Assembly: GCA_002348725.1 (NCBI GenBank)
Contig: DEAO01000010.1
Coordinates: forward strand, 12,061-48,435
From: Fidelibacterota bacterium UBA2980
GTDB taxonomy: Bacteria; Fidelibacterota; Marinisomatia; Marinisomatales; Marinisomataceae
Direction: 5' to 3'
Length of the DNA stretch: 36,375 bases
Part shown: in pieces, positions 1 to 8,417 of the stretch
Layout: each line of letters opens with the position of its first letter
Position numbering within the stretch: position 1 is the first letter of the stretch
The notes under the pieces: model-generated
What the model was told of the DNA's origin: nothing
Databases searched by the model: none
The model's input: the letters and a program-made list of their open reading frames with translations, nothing else
Translations under genes and position numbers: made by a program

Positions 1-756
1 CTTGATCCTTCAAAGTCTACCATTTGGATTCAATCTCATGTATCAGAAGTCACTGAATTAGCTTGGATATTATCTAATTTTACTGGCGTAGGCATGATGG
101 AACGATCTACATCATATAAAGATAAAATTAGTAAAGGGTTAAAACCAAATATGGGACTATTTTCCTATCCAATTCTAATGGCATCCGATATATTATTGTT
201 TCATTCTGATATTGTTCCAGTAGGGAAAGATCAAAAGCAGCATTTAGAAATGACCAGAGATATCGCAATCAAGTTTAATAATGCTTTTGGCGATGTTTTA
301 ACTGTTCCAGAAATTGATATTGAAGAAAATACTAACATAGTTACTGGAATTGATGATCAAAAAATGAGTAAATCTTATAATAATGCCATTCCAATTTTTG
401 GTGATGAAAAATATGTGAAAGATCAAATAATGAATATTGTTACAGATTCTGCAGGATTAGACGAACCAAAGGATATTAATACTCCATTGTTTAAAATTTA
501 TTCATTGTTCTTAGATAAAAATGAAGTTAAAGAACTGGAAGAAAGATATAATACACCTGGATTAAAATACATGGATGTTAAAAATGAACTGTTCAAGTGT
601 ATTATGGAATATTTTTCTGATCAACGATCTAGAAGAGATGAATATCTCAATAATCCAGATAATGTTTATGATTTAATGAAATTAGGTCAAGAAAAAGCAA
701 AGAGCGTAGCTGCACAAACCATAGAAGATGTAAAAAAATCGATTGGAATGCTTTAG
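1..756 (+). CDS. trpS: Tryptophanyl-tRNA synthetase, C-terminal part (5' end outside window)
   Basis: Charges tRNA-Trp with tryptophan in the cytoplasm (class I aminoacyl-tRNA synthetase). The reading frame is open from the first base of the window and already coding, so the gene starts upstream; 251 residues are visible out of a usual length of about 330. The class I signature KMSKS is encoded at about 361-375, preceded by the TrpRS-typical segment with PILMASDILLF and VGKDQKQHLEMTRDIA, which lines the tryptophan and ATP pocket. The HIGH-like motif must lie upstream of base 1. The stop codon directly abuts the scpA start, so the two are very probably co-transcribed. Identification is secure; only the N-terminus is missing because of the window edge. 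Confidence 0.96.
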   Translation, partial: LDPSKSTIWIQSHVSEVTELAWILSNFTGVGMMERSTSYKDKISKGLKPNMGLFSYPILMASDILLFHSDIVPVGKDQKQHLEMTRDIAIKFNNAFGDVLTVPEIDIEENTNIVTGIDDQKMSKSYNNAIPIFGDEKYVKDQIMNIVTDSAGLDEPKDINTPLFKIYSLFLDKNEVKELEERYNTPGLKYMDVKNELFKCIMEYFSDQRSRRDEYLNNPDNVYDLMKLGQEKAKSVAAQTIEDVKKSIGML

Positions 757-1482
757 ATGTTCACCGTAAAGCTTGAAAATTTTGAAGGTCCATTAGATTT
801 ACTGCTTTATTTTATTAAAAGAGACAAAATAGATATTTATGATATTCCAATATCAAAAATTACCAAAGAATATATTGATACTATAAATCGTACGAAGAAA
901 CTTAATGTTGCAATTGCAGGAGAATTTATTTTGATGGCATCTATGTTAACTCGTCTTAAAACAAGAATGCTTCTTCCTAGAAAAGAAGACGAAGAAGGCC
1001 TTGAAATTGATGATCCACGCAGTGTTTTAGTTGATCAATTAGTGCAGTATAAAACATTCAAAAATATTGCAAACCAATTACGAACAATACAGAATAATAA
1101 TAAAGATATTTTTTATCGTCCTAATGATATTAATCTATCAGATATAGAACATAGTCCTACAGAATTTTTGAGAGAAGTATCTTTATTTGATATATCTAAA
1201 ATATTCAAAGAAGCGCTTTCGAATGCTCCAATTGATGATTCTTTCTATTTAGAAAGACAAACTATATCTCTTACAGATCAAAGACAGTTTATAATTTCTA
1301 ATTTTGACAAAAAAGGCATTCTTTTATTAAATAAGCTGGTAAAGAAATTGAATAATAAGTTAGAAATTATTGTAACATTTCTAGCTTTATTAGAAATGAT
1401 TAAAACTGGCGAAATAATTTGTAAACAAAACGATATCTTTGGACAGATTGAAATAAAATTAAATATAACTGCTAAGGCTTGA
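757..1482 (+). CDS. scpA: Segregation and condensation protein A (kleisin)
   Basis: ScpA is the kleisin subunit of the Smc-ScpA-ScpB condensin that compacts and segregates the chromosome. The 241-residue length matches the family. The start is the diagnostic MFTVKLENFEGPLDLLLYFI, which binds the Smc neck; an acidic, charged middle follows, then a C-terminal winged-helix segment (about residues 175-240, including the LLALLEMIK-type helix) that contacts the Smc head. It begins on the base after the trpS stop and ends overlapping scpB by one base, the usual scpA-scpB arrangement. Smc itself is not in the window. Confidence 0.95.
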   Translation: MFTVKLENFEGPLDLLLYFIKRDKIDIYDIPISKITKEYIDTINRTKKLNVAIAGEFILMASMLTRLKTRMLLPRKEDEEGLEIDDPRSVLVDQLVQYKTFKNIANQLRTIQNNNKDIFYRPNDINLSDIEHSPTEFLREVSLFDISKIFKEALSNAPIDDSFYLERQTISLTDQRQFIISNFDKKGILLLNKLVKKLNNKLEIIVTFLALLEMIKTGEIICKQNDIFGQIEIKLNITAKA

Positions 1483-2027
1483 TGAATAACGAATTAATTA
1501 TTGAATCATTGTTGTTTGTTTTATCGCAACCATTAAAACAATCAGATTTGAAAAAAATATTTGATAATGGAGATACACCATCTTTAGAAGATATTGTAGA
1601 AAATCTGAATAAAAAATATGCCAATCATTCCTTTGAGATTAAAAATGTAGGCGGTGGATATATCCTTGTAACAAAAAAAGAATTTGAACCATTTATCGCT
1701 AAAATTTTACCAGGCAAGAAATTGATGTTATCAAATGCAAGTTTAGAAGTATTAGCAATTATTGCTTATAAACAGCCAATTAATAGAATCGATATTGAAT
1801 CTATCAGAGGAGTTGATTGCAAAGGCGTTATAAAAAATTTATTAACTAAAAAATTAATTAAAATTAAAGGAAGAGACGATAGCCCTGGAAAAGCTTTGCT
1901 TTATTGCACTACAGAAGAATATCTCAAACACTTCGGCTTAAAAGATTTATCTGATATGCCTAAACATAATGAAATATCTGAAATAGTTAATTCTGGTGAG
2001 GATAAAATAAATAGTGAAGCTATTTAA
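1482..2027 (+). CDS. scpB: Segregation and condensation protein B
   Basis: ScpB dimerises and binds the kleisin ScpA within the Smc condensin complex. The protein has two winged-helix domains: residues about 1-80 (NELIIESLLFVLSQPL start) and about 85-160, with the family hallmark LEVLAIIAYKQPINRIDIESIRG followed by LLTKKLIKIKGRDDSPGKALLY. I chose the ATG at 1482, which overlaps the scpA stop as TGATG; a TTG one codon earlier (1479) is possible but less likely. The length of 181 residues is normal. The 3' end overlaps the next gene by 14 bases, suggesting translational coupling. Confidence 0.94.
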   Translation: MNNELIIESLLFVLSQPLKQSDLKKIFDNGDTPSLEDIVENLNKKYANHSFEIKNVGGGYILVTKKEFEPFIAKILPGKKLMLSNASLEVLAIIAYKQPINRIDIESIRGVDCKGVIKNLLTKKLIKIKGRDDSPGKALLYCTTEEYLKHFGLKDLSDMPKHNEISEIVNSGEDKINSEAI

Positions 2028-2727
2028 ATTCGTTGCTGCTTCTGGAGTTCTTTCTAGAAGAAAATCTCAAGAATCTATTCAATCAGCACTTATAACAGTA
2101 AATGATGTTGTGATATTAGATCCTTTCATAGAAATTGATCCCAAAAAAGATATAGTAAGATTTGATGAACAAATAATAAAATTTAATGAGGAATTTTCTA
2201 CAATCATTCTTAATAAGCCAAAAGGTTTTGTCTGTTCAAAAAATGATGAATTAAATAGAAAAACAGTTTTTGATTTAATTCCTAAGAAACCTCCTCTTAA
2301 TTATGTTGGGAGATTAGATAAAAATACTACTGGTATAATTTTATTCACTAATGATGGAAAATTATCTGATTTTTTAACACATCCAAGAAACAAAATTTCT
2401 AAAGAATATATTGCTGAAACTGCTACAAGAATTAAAGATTCAGATGTTAAAAAAATTGAAAAAGGCATCTTTATTGGCTCAGGAGATAGAGGTAGAGCAA
2501 AAATTTTATCTCAGAAGAAGGTAAAAAATACATTTTTTATTAATATGATTCTTAGACAGGGGAAAAAGAATGAAATAAGACGCATTTTTAAATTTTCAAA
2601 TATAAAATTGATATCACTTAAAAGAATAAAATTTGGTGAAATTACTCTAGGAAATTTAAATGAAGGTTCTTGGAGAGAATTGTCAAAAAAAGATAAGAAA
2701 TATTTAGAAAAATTCAGTCGAAAATAA
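2014..2727 (+). CDS. rluB: RsuA/RluB-family rRNA pseudouridine synthase
   Basis: Converts a specific uridine in rRNA to pseudouridine. The N-terminal S4-like RNA-binding domain (residues about 1-50, KFVAASGVLSRRKSQESI) is followed by the catalytic domain with the RsuA/RluB/E/F signature GRLDKNTTGIILFTNDG, in which Asp102 is the nucleophile. A later RQGKKNEIRR segment is also typical. The GTG start at 2014 lies inside scpB and places the S4 motif at the very N-terminus, as in relatives; a GGTGAG stretch lies about 13 bases upstream. The order scpA-scpB-rluB-cmk is common in bacteria and favours RluB (23S rRNA), but RsuA or RluF specificity cannot be excluded from sequence alone. A 57-base spacer follows. 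Confidence 0.88.
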   Translation: MKLFKFVAASGVLSRRKSQESIQSALITVNDVVILDPFIEIDPKKDIVRFDEQIIKFNEEFSTIILNKPKGFVCSKNDELNRKTVFDLIPKKPPLNYVGRLDKNTTGIILFTNDGKLSDFLTHPRNKISKEYIAETATRIKDSDVKKIEKGIFIGSGDRGRAKILSQKKVKNTFFINMILRQGKKNEIRRIFKFSNIKLISLKRIKFGEITLGNLNEGSWRELSKKDKKYLEKFSRK

Positions 2728-2784
2728 CAAGATTTAAAAATGTTGGCATTTATTTAAAGTAAGACTAACTTTCTGAGCAATTTT

Positions 2785-3444
2785 ATGGTTATAACAATTG
2801 ATGGACCTGCAGGAGTTGGCAAGACAACAACTGCTAAAAAACTAGCAAAGAAGCTAGAATTTAGATATTTGGATACTGGTGCGATGTATCGAGCAATAAC
2901 TTATTTTTTTATTAAAAATAATGTCGATATTAATTCAGAAGAAATGGTAGCCAATTTTCTAGATTTATTAGAGCTAGAAGTTGATTTTCCAATTGATAAC
3001 CAAACAAAAATTGTATTAGGTAATAAAAATATCAGCGATGATATTAGAAAGAAAGAAGTTACTGACAATGTAAGTAAAGTTAGTGCTTTAGAAAAAGTAA
3101 GAGAGAAAACAGTTAGATTGCAGAAAAAAATTGTTAATAATAATGACTTTGTTGTTGAAGGCAGAGATATTGGGACTGTTGTATTCCCAAATGCTGAATA
3201 TAAATTTTTTTTAACAGCAGACTATGATGTAAGAGCCAAGAGACGTTCAAAGGATTTTAGTAAAGTTGATGAAAATCTTCAAATAGATGATATTAAGAAA
3301 GATTTGATAGAACGAGATGAAATAGATAGCAATAGAACTCTTTCTCCTCTTAAGAGAGCAGAAGATGCAATAGTGATTGATACATCAAATTGCACTATTG
3401 ATGAACAAGTTGATAAAATATATAACTATATTAAGAAAGTATAA
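2785..3444 (+). CDS. cmk: Cytidylate kinase
   Basis: Phosphorylates CMP and dCMP to the diphosphates with ATP in pyrimidine nucleotide recycling. The 219-residue protein has the P-loop GPAGVGKTT at residues 7-15, the CMP-binding segment YLDTGAMYRAIT, the family motif VVEGRDIGTVVFP and a lid region with RAKRRSKDF. It sits between the pseudouridine synthase and rpsA; cmk-rpsA adjacency is one of the most widely conserved bacterial gene pairs. Only five bases separate it from rpsA, so the two are likely co-transcribed. Identification is secure. Confidence 0.95.
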   Translation: MVITIDGPAGVGKTTTAKKLAKKLEFRYLDTGAMYRAITYFFIKNNVDINSEEMVANFLDLLELEVDFPIDNQTKIVLGNKNISDDIRKKEVTDNVSKVSALEKVREKTVRLQKKIVNNNDFVVEGRDIGTVVFPNAEYKFFLTADYDVRAKRRSKDFSKVDENLQIDDIKKDLIERDEIDSNRTLSPLKRAEDAIVIDTSNCTIDEQVDKIYNYIKKV

Positions 3445-3449
3445 AAAAT

Positions 3450-5219
3450 ATGAATGAAAAATTATTAGATCAGAATGTAGAAGAAACAACCACAGAAGAG
3501 GTTGTTTTAGATGCCAGTGATAGTTCAATAGAAGAACAACAGCCAACAGAAGAACAAAAAGATATTTCTAGTAAAACAATTAAAGATTATTTAAGCAAAG
3601 ATTTATTTAAAGATATTAAAGTTGTCTCTCAGGATGAAGATATTGAAGAATCGGCAAGTTCTGATTCGTCAGTTCTTTCTGAATATGATAATACTTTCAA
3701 AGATATTTCAGAAAACCAGATTATATCTGCAAAAGTAATTGGAATTAGCGATTCAGATGTTATGGTTGACATTGGGTTTAAATCTGAAGGACTTATTAAT
3801 AGGTCAGAATTTGATAATAAAGACTTACCAGAGATTGGTTCAAACATTGATATTTTCCTTGAGAAATTTGAAGATACAGATGGAAATATTACTCTTTCTA
3901 AATACAAAGCTGATTTCATAAAAAGATGGGATGAGCTAAAAGGTTTTTGTGATTCAAGTGAACCAGTTAAAGGTAAAATTATTAAAAGAGTTAAAGGTGG
4001 TATGGTAGTAGATCTTGGTGTGATTCAAGCATTTTTGCCTGGCTCTCAAGTGGATGTGCAACCAGTAAAGAATTTTGATGAATATTTAAACCAAGAATTT
4101 GATTTTCAAATTGTCAAAGTTGATGATATGAGAAAGAATCTTGTTGTTTCAAGAAAAGCTATACTCCAGGAATCTTTAAATGAAAAAAGAGAAGAAATTA
4201 TGAGTCAGATTAAAGTTGATGGAAAAGTCTCTGGTATAGTGAAAAATATTACTGATTTTGGCGCATTTATTGATTTAGGCGGGATTGATGGCTTGATACA
4301 TATTACAGATTTTTCTTGGGGAAGAATTAATCATCCATCAGAAGTCGTTTCAATTGGTGATAAAGTTGAAGTTAAGGTTATTGAATATAATAAAGAAACT
4401 TCAAGAATATCTCTTGGCATGAAACAGCTAGTAGATAATCCTTGGAAGAAAATTTCTGAAAAATATAATGTTGGCGATACTATTTCTGGAAAAGTTGTAA
4501 GTATTATGAATTATGGTATTTTCGTCGAAATTGAAAAAGGTATAGAAGGTTTGATTCATGTATCAGAAATTTCATGGAAGAAAAATTTTGAGAATTTAGA
4601 AAACACTTACAATGTAGGGGATAGTATAGAATCTAAGATTTTATCTATTGATATAGAAGATCAAAAAATTAGCTTAGGAATTAAACAATTAACCGAAGAT
4701 CCTTGGGAAAAAGTTGCAACTAAGTTTTCATTAGATGATAAAGTTAGCGGCACTGTATCGAATATTACAAAATTTGGTGCTTATATAAACTTAGGAGATG
4801 ACATTGAAGGGTTTATAAGAAATATTGATTTACATTGGACAAAAAATGTTGTCCATGCTAAACAGTTACTTAATAAAGATGAAAATGTAGAAGCAGTTGT
4901 TTTAGAAATTGTGGACAAAGACAGAAAAATATTTTTAGGAATAAAACAGCTTAGCGAAAATCCTTGGCCTGGTATCAAAAATCAATATGAATCTGGACAA
5001 AAAATTCAAGGAATTTTTAATAATCTGAATGATTCTGGGATGGTAATTGATCTTGATGATGTCGAAGGTTTTATTCCAATAGATAATATTTCAAAGAAGT
5101 TAAAGAAAAATTATCTGTCATCAATTAAGCAGGGGGATTCTGTTGATCTTTTAGTTGTGGAAGTAAATGAGAAAGAGAAGAGAATTGTTCTAATGCTTGA
5201 TCAACCTGATGAAGACTAA
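3450..5219 (+). CDS. rpsA: 30S ribosomal protein S1 with six S1 domains
   Basis: S1 binds mRNA on the small ribosomal subunit and aids initiation, especially on mRNAs with weak Shine-Dalgarno sequences. The 589-residue protein has six OB-fold S1 repeats at about residues 88-153, 173-236, 257-325, 342-412, 429-499 and 516-584. Repeats 3-5 are canonical, with TDFGAFIDLGG and IEGLIHVSEISW, and end in near-identical linkers of the type SLGxKQLxxxPW. The first about 85 residues are a Glu/Asp/Ser-rich, probably disordered acidic extension, longer than in the E. coli protein. The next gene starts within its last codons. Confidence 0.95.
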   Translation: MNEKLLDQNVEETTTEEVVLDASDSSIEEQQPTEEQKDISSKTIKDYLSKDLFKDIKVVSQDEDIEESASSDSSVLSEYDNTFKDISENQIISAKVIGISDSDVMVDIGFKSEGLINRSEFDNKDLPEIGSNIDIFLEKFEDTDGNITLSKYKADFIKRWDELKGFCDSSEPVKGKIIKRVKGGMVVDLGVIQAFLPGSQVDVQPVKNFDEYLNQEFDFQIVKVDDMRKNLVVSRKAILQESLNEKREEIMSQIKVDGKVSGIVKNITDFGAFIDLGGIDGLIHITDFSWGRINHPSEVVSIGDKVEVKVIEYNKETSRISLGMKQLVDNPWKKISEKYNVGDTISGKVVSIMNYGIFVEIEKGIEGLIHVSEISWKKNFENLENTYNVGDSIESKILSIDIEDQKISLGIKQLTEDPWEKVATKFSLDDKVSGTVSNITKFGAYINLGDDIEGFIRNIDLHWTKNVVHAKQLLNKDENVEAVVLEIVDKDRKIFLGIKQLSENPWPGIKNQYESGQKIQGIFNNLNDSGMVIDLDDVEGFIPIDNISKKLKKNYLSSIKQGDSVDLLVVEVNEKEKRIVLMLDQPDED

Positions 5220-6210
5220 TATAACCAGCAAAATCAATAATATTAAAATTCCTCAATCAAGAAGAATATTTTATTCATTTCTTATAGCATTTATTTTCTG
5301 GTTTTTTATTAAGAGTGAAGATAGTTATCTCGTTACCCAAAAAATCCCTCTAGTGGCTAGAAATCTTCAAGAACAAAAAACATATAAAGAAGAAGTTCCA
5401 GATTATATTTTTGTAACAATGAAAGGATCTGGACGGTCATTTATATGGCTTACATTTTTTGAAAAATTTTATGATGATTACAAAGCAATTCTTGATTTGA
5501 GCAGTATTGCTGATGAATATAATTTTGACTTAAATAATTACTATAGAGATAATCCTACAAAAATAGTTTTACCAACATCTCTAGATTTAGAATTTATAGA
5601 GGTAGTTTCACCTAGAAATATTGTGATAAACTTGGACCAATATTTAGTGAAGAAAGTGCCAATTAAATCACAGTTTCTTGTTTCAACAGAGGCAGGGTAC
5701 GTACAAGTTGGAAACCCATTGTTTTCACCGGATTCTATTAGTATTGGAGGACCGCAAGAAGTTGTAAAAAATATTGAGTTTGTGAATACTAAAAATGACA
5801 CTTTTTTTAAATTAAATGCATCTGTAAAAAATGAATTTCCAATTATTAATCCAAACAAATTAGTTGATTTTGATCCAAAAAAAGTTGAAGGATATATTAA
5901 TATTCAGCCAATTAGTGAAACAATTGTAACATCTATCCCTGTCAATTTAATTAATAAGCCTAAAGATGTTGAAGTTTTTGTTAATCCATCTACGGTATCA
6001 CTAACTATTATTGGAGGACTTGACCAGGTTGCAAATACTCTTCCTGAAGATATTTTAGTTACAATTGATTTCAGTGAATGGAGTCCTAAAAAACAGTTTT
6101 ATTCGCCTAAGATAGATATACCTAATAATCTTTTTAAGTGGGAAAATCTATCTCCAAATAATTTAGAAATTCTTGTTGTTGATAGAGAAGAACCAATAAA
6201 AGACAATTGA
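5209..6210 (+). CDS. YbbR-like (CdaR-type) membrane-anchored protein
   Basis: The protein has one N-terminal membrane helix (residues about 19-34, FYSFLIAFIFWFFI) followed by about 300 extracytoplasmic residues made of repeated beta-rich modules. Within these, IPLVARNL, VPDYIFVTMKGSG and SIPVNLI-type strands recur about every 80 residues, the layout of YbbR-domain proteins. In Firmicutes YbbR/CdaR modulates the diadenylate cyclase CdaA; no cdaA is visible here, so that role is only a possibility. I chose the ATG at 5209, which overlaps rpsA by 11 bases; a TTG at 5197 is in frame but would bury more of the gene in rpsA. The stop overlaps the tsaD start, implying coupling. Confidence 0.72.
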   Translation: MKTNITSKINNIKIPQSRRIFYSFLIAFIFWFFIKSEDSYLVTQKIPLVARNLQEQKTYKEEVPDYIFVTMKGSGRSFIWLTFFEKFYDDYKAILDLSSIADEYNFDLNNYYRDNPTKIVLPTSLDLEFIEVVSPRNIVINLDQYLVKKVPIKSQFLVSTEAGYVQVGNPLFSPDSISIGGPQEVVKNIEFVNTKNDTFFKLNASVKNEFPIINPNKLVDFDPKKVEGYINIQPISETIVTSIPVNLINKPKDVEVFVNPSTVSLTIIGGLDQVANTLPEDILVTIDFSEWSPKKQFYSPKIDIPNNLFKWENLSPNNLEILVVDREEPIKDN

Positions 6211-7184
6211 TTATTCTTGGAATAGAGACATCTTGTGATGAAACTGGTGTAGCAATTTGTGAGGATTATAAAATCCTTTCTAGCCATAATAAAACACAAC
6301 ATATACATAAAGAATACGGCGGAGTTGTACCTGAAATAGCATCAAGAGAACATGAAAAATTTCTACCTATAATTTTAAAAAAAGTTTTTGATGAATCAGG
6401 TTTGAATTATTCTGATTTAGATGCAATTGCTGTTACAAATGGTCCAGGCTTGATGGGCTCTCTTTTATCTGGCGTATCTTTTGCTAAAGGTATTTCTCAA
6501 GGTTTAAATATACCAATAATTCCAGTTAATCATCTTGAAGCACATCTAAATTCTGTTTTTATTGAATTCCCTAATCTCCAACCTCCTTTTATTAATCTTT
6601 TAGTTTCTGGAGGACATACACAACTCTGGATGGTAAAATCTAACTTTGAATATGAATTATTAGGTGAAACTTTAGATGATGCATGCGGTGAAGCATTTGA
6701 TAAAGGAGCTAAGACACTAGGATTAAATTATCCTGGAGGACCAGAAATAGAAAAAGTTTCTAAGGCAGGGAATAAAGATTTAATTCAATTCCCTCGTCCT
6801 ATGATAAATGATAAGAGTTATAATTTTAGTTTTAGTGGCTTAAAAACTTCCTTGATTAATTATATTAAAAATAACAGAGAATATGATTTGTCAGATGTTG
6901 CAGCAAGCTATCAAGAGGCTATTGTCGACACATTAGCTTTTAAATTAGATTATGCAATGAAAAATTTTAAAATTAATACAGGTATTATTTGTGGAGGAGT
7001 TGCAGCAAACAGCCGACTAAGAGACAAGTTAAATGAATTGAATAAAGAAATTCTTTTTCCTTCATTAAAATATTGTACTGACAATGCTGATATGATTGCT
7101 TTTTTAGCAATGAAGAAAGCTGAAAATAAAGATATTAAAAAGAGTATGGATTTTTCTGCTTATTCTAGAGGTATAACACTATAA
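6207..7184 (+). CDS. tsaD: tRNA N6-threonylcarbamoyladenosine synthase subunit TsaD
   Basis: Transfers the threonylcarbamoyl group to A37 of ANN-decoding tRNAs together with TsaB and TsaE. The ASKHA-fold protein begins with IILGIETSCDETGVAI, has the metal-binding HLEAH motif (His109, His113), the phosphate loop NLLVSGGHTQL, and the C-terminal GGVAANSRLRD and CTDNADMIAF segments that complete the active site. Its 325 residues are close to the bacterial norm of about 335. The start is a TTG at 6207 overlapping the previous stop (TTGA); no upstream ATG fits and the family N-terminus begins exactly here. A slightly short C-terminus (SAYSRGITL) is normal. Confidence 0.95.
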   Translation: MIILGIETSCDETGVAICEDYKILSSHNKTQHIHKEYGGVVPEIASREHEKFLPIILKKVFDESGLNYSDLDAIAVTNGPGLMGSLLSGVSFAKGISQGLNIPIIPVNHLEAHLNSVFIEFPNLQPPFINLLVSGGHTQLWMVKSNFEYELLGETLDDACGEAFDKGAKTLGLNYPGGPEIEKVSKAGNKDLIQFPRPMINDKSYNFSFSGLKTSLINYIKNNREYDLSDVAASYQEAIVDTLAFKLDYAMKNFKINTGIICGGVAANSRLRDKLNELNKEILFPSLKYCTDNADMIAFLAMKKAENKDIKKSMDFSAYSRGITL

Positions 7185-7190
7185 GGTTTT

Positions 7191-8414
7191 ATGATCCGCA
7201 ATAATTACTTACTTATTTTTTTTGGAATTATAATTTGCATTAGTTTTTTTATTAAAAATTTTAATAAAGAAGAATCTCAGGAAGTTGATTTAAGTAATAA
7301 TGAATTTATAGAACAAGATTTCACAAATGATTTTATTGCAGATGTAGCAATAAAGAATATTATTGTTTATCCAAATTGGGATAATAAAAATTCTTTATAT
7401 GTTGATATTGATATAGAAAATATTAACGGAGATGAAAAAGTGCAAATTAGTCTTTCTAATGGCAATAAATTGATTGGGTCAGATCAAATTTTGTTGCAAC
7501 CTGAAGAAACGAAATATTCTCAATCATTTTTATTAGAGGAAAGCGTTGATTTTGATTCAAAATTTTATGTTAAAATTTCTAGCTTAAAATTTGAAGAAGA
7601 TATTGAAAATAATAGATATAGTTTTAATGTCAATTTAGAAGAAGACAATTTAAAGGTGGCATTAATAACCGGAAATTTAAATTTCAATTCAATGGCTATT
7701 ATCAAATATCTTCCAGAAAAATTTGACCACTTTTTAATTGATCCAAATACTGGTATTCATGATTTTAAAGACTTTTGGTTTACAAATTATGATCTTTTAG
7801 TAATGGATAATTTTCCAAACTACATAATATCTGATAGATGGCTAGAATTATTTGCTAGAAAAATTTATTCTCAAAATACAAGTTTGATTCTATTCATTGG
7901 AGAAAATCAGAATTTTGAATCTTTGGTTAAAATTAGTCCTCTTTTTGGATTGAAAGTCAAATCTCGAGATGATATTAATAAAATATCAAATAAAGAATTA
8001 TTTGAAAAAAATCAGTTTAAATCTGTTTTAATTAATAATACAAATTTTTATAAAGACTTCTTTAATGGGGATATCGATTATATTACCCAATCTTTCAGAT
8101 GGTTATTAGATAATAGAAAATTAAACTACAATTTTTTCCTTGGGAGCGAACATTACCAAATTAATGACAAAATTTTCATTTATGGTTTTTCTAATCGTAT
8201 TGATTCAGACAAAAAACTATTTACTGCAAATGTCTTTATTAATGATAAATATGTATATGAAAAGAAATTATATTTGAATCCAATATCAAATTATTATTTT
8301 ACACAAATTAATACTAATAGTACGGGAGATTATACTATAGAGATTGTTGATGAAAATGATTTTATAGTTCAAACGATTGCTATTAATATTCCAGAAGAAT
8401 TGAGTAAATTATAA
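7191..8414 (+). CDS. Unrecognised membrane-anchored extracytoplasmic protein with possible GATase1-like domain
   Basis: I do not recognise the family with confidence. An N-terminal hydrophobic helix (residues about 5-22, NYLLIFFGIIICISFFI) is followed by an acidic, Asn-rich linker. A beta-rich module (about 55-150) resembles an Ig/CARDB-type domain. A Rossmann-like alpha/beta segment (about 155-265) follows, with KVALITGNLNFNSMAI, FTNYDLLVMDNFPNYI and TSLILFIGEN, the pattern seen in glutamine-amidotransferase-like domains attached to VWA/BatA-type membrane proteins. A final beta module (about 310-405) ends the protein. I see no nucleophile Cys in the place expected of an active GATase, so it is probably non-catalytic. 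Tight spacing to tsaD and serS suggests it belongs to the same transcript. The fold assignments are inference. Confidence 0.6.
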   Translation: MIRNNYLLIFFGIIICISFFIKNFNKEESQEVDLSNNEFIEQDFTNDFIADVAIKNIIVYPNWDNKNSLYVDIDIENINGDEKVQISLSNGNKLIGSDQILLQPEETKYSQSFLLEESVDFDSKFYVKISSLKFEEDIENNRYSFNVNLEEDNLKVALITGNLNFNSMAIIKYLPEKFDHFLIDPNTGIHDFKDFWFTNYDLLVMDNFPNYIISDRWLELFARKIYSQNTSLILFIGENQNFESLVKISPLFGLKVKSRDDINKISNKELFEKNQFKSVLINNTNFYKDFFNGDIDYITQSFRWLLDNRKLNYNFFLGSEHYQINDKIFIYGFSNRIDSDKKLFTANVFINDKYVYEKKLYLNPISNYYFTQINTNSTGDYTIEIVDENDFIVQTIAINIPEELSKL

Positions 8415-8417
8415 GAA

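Noticed and set aside
2728..2784. TTGGCA followed 17 bases later by TAACTT, a possible promoter before cmk.
   Set aside because: The -10 match is only three of six bases; not distinguishable from chance in AT-rich DNA.
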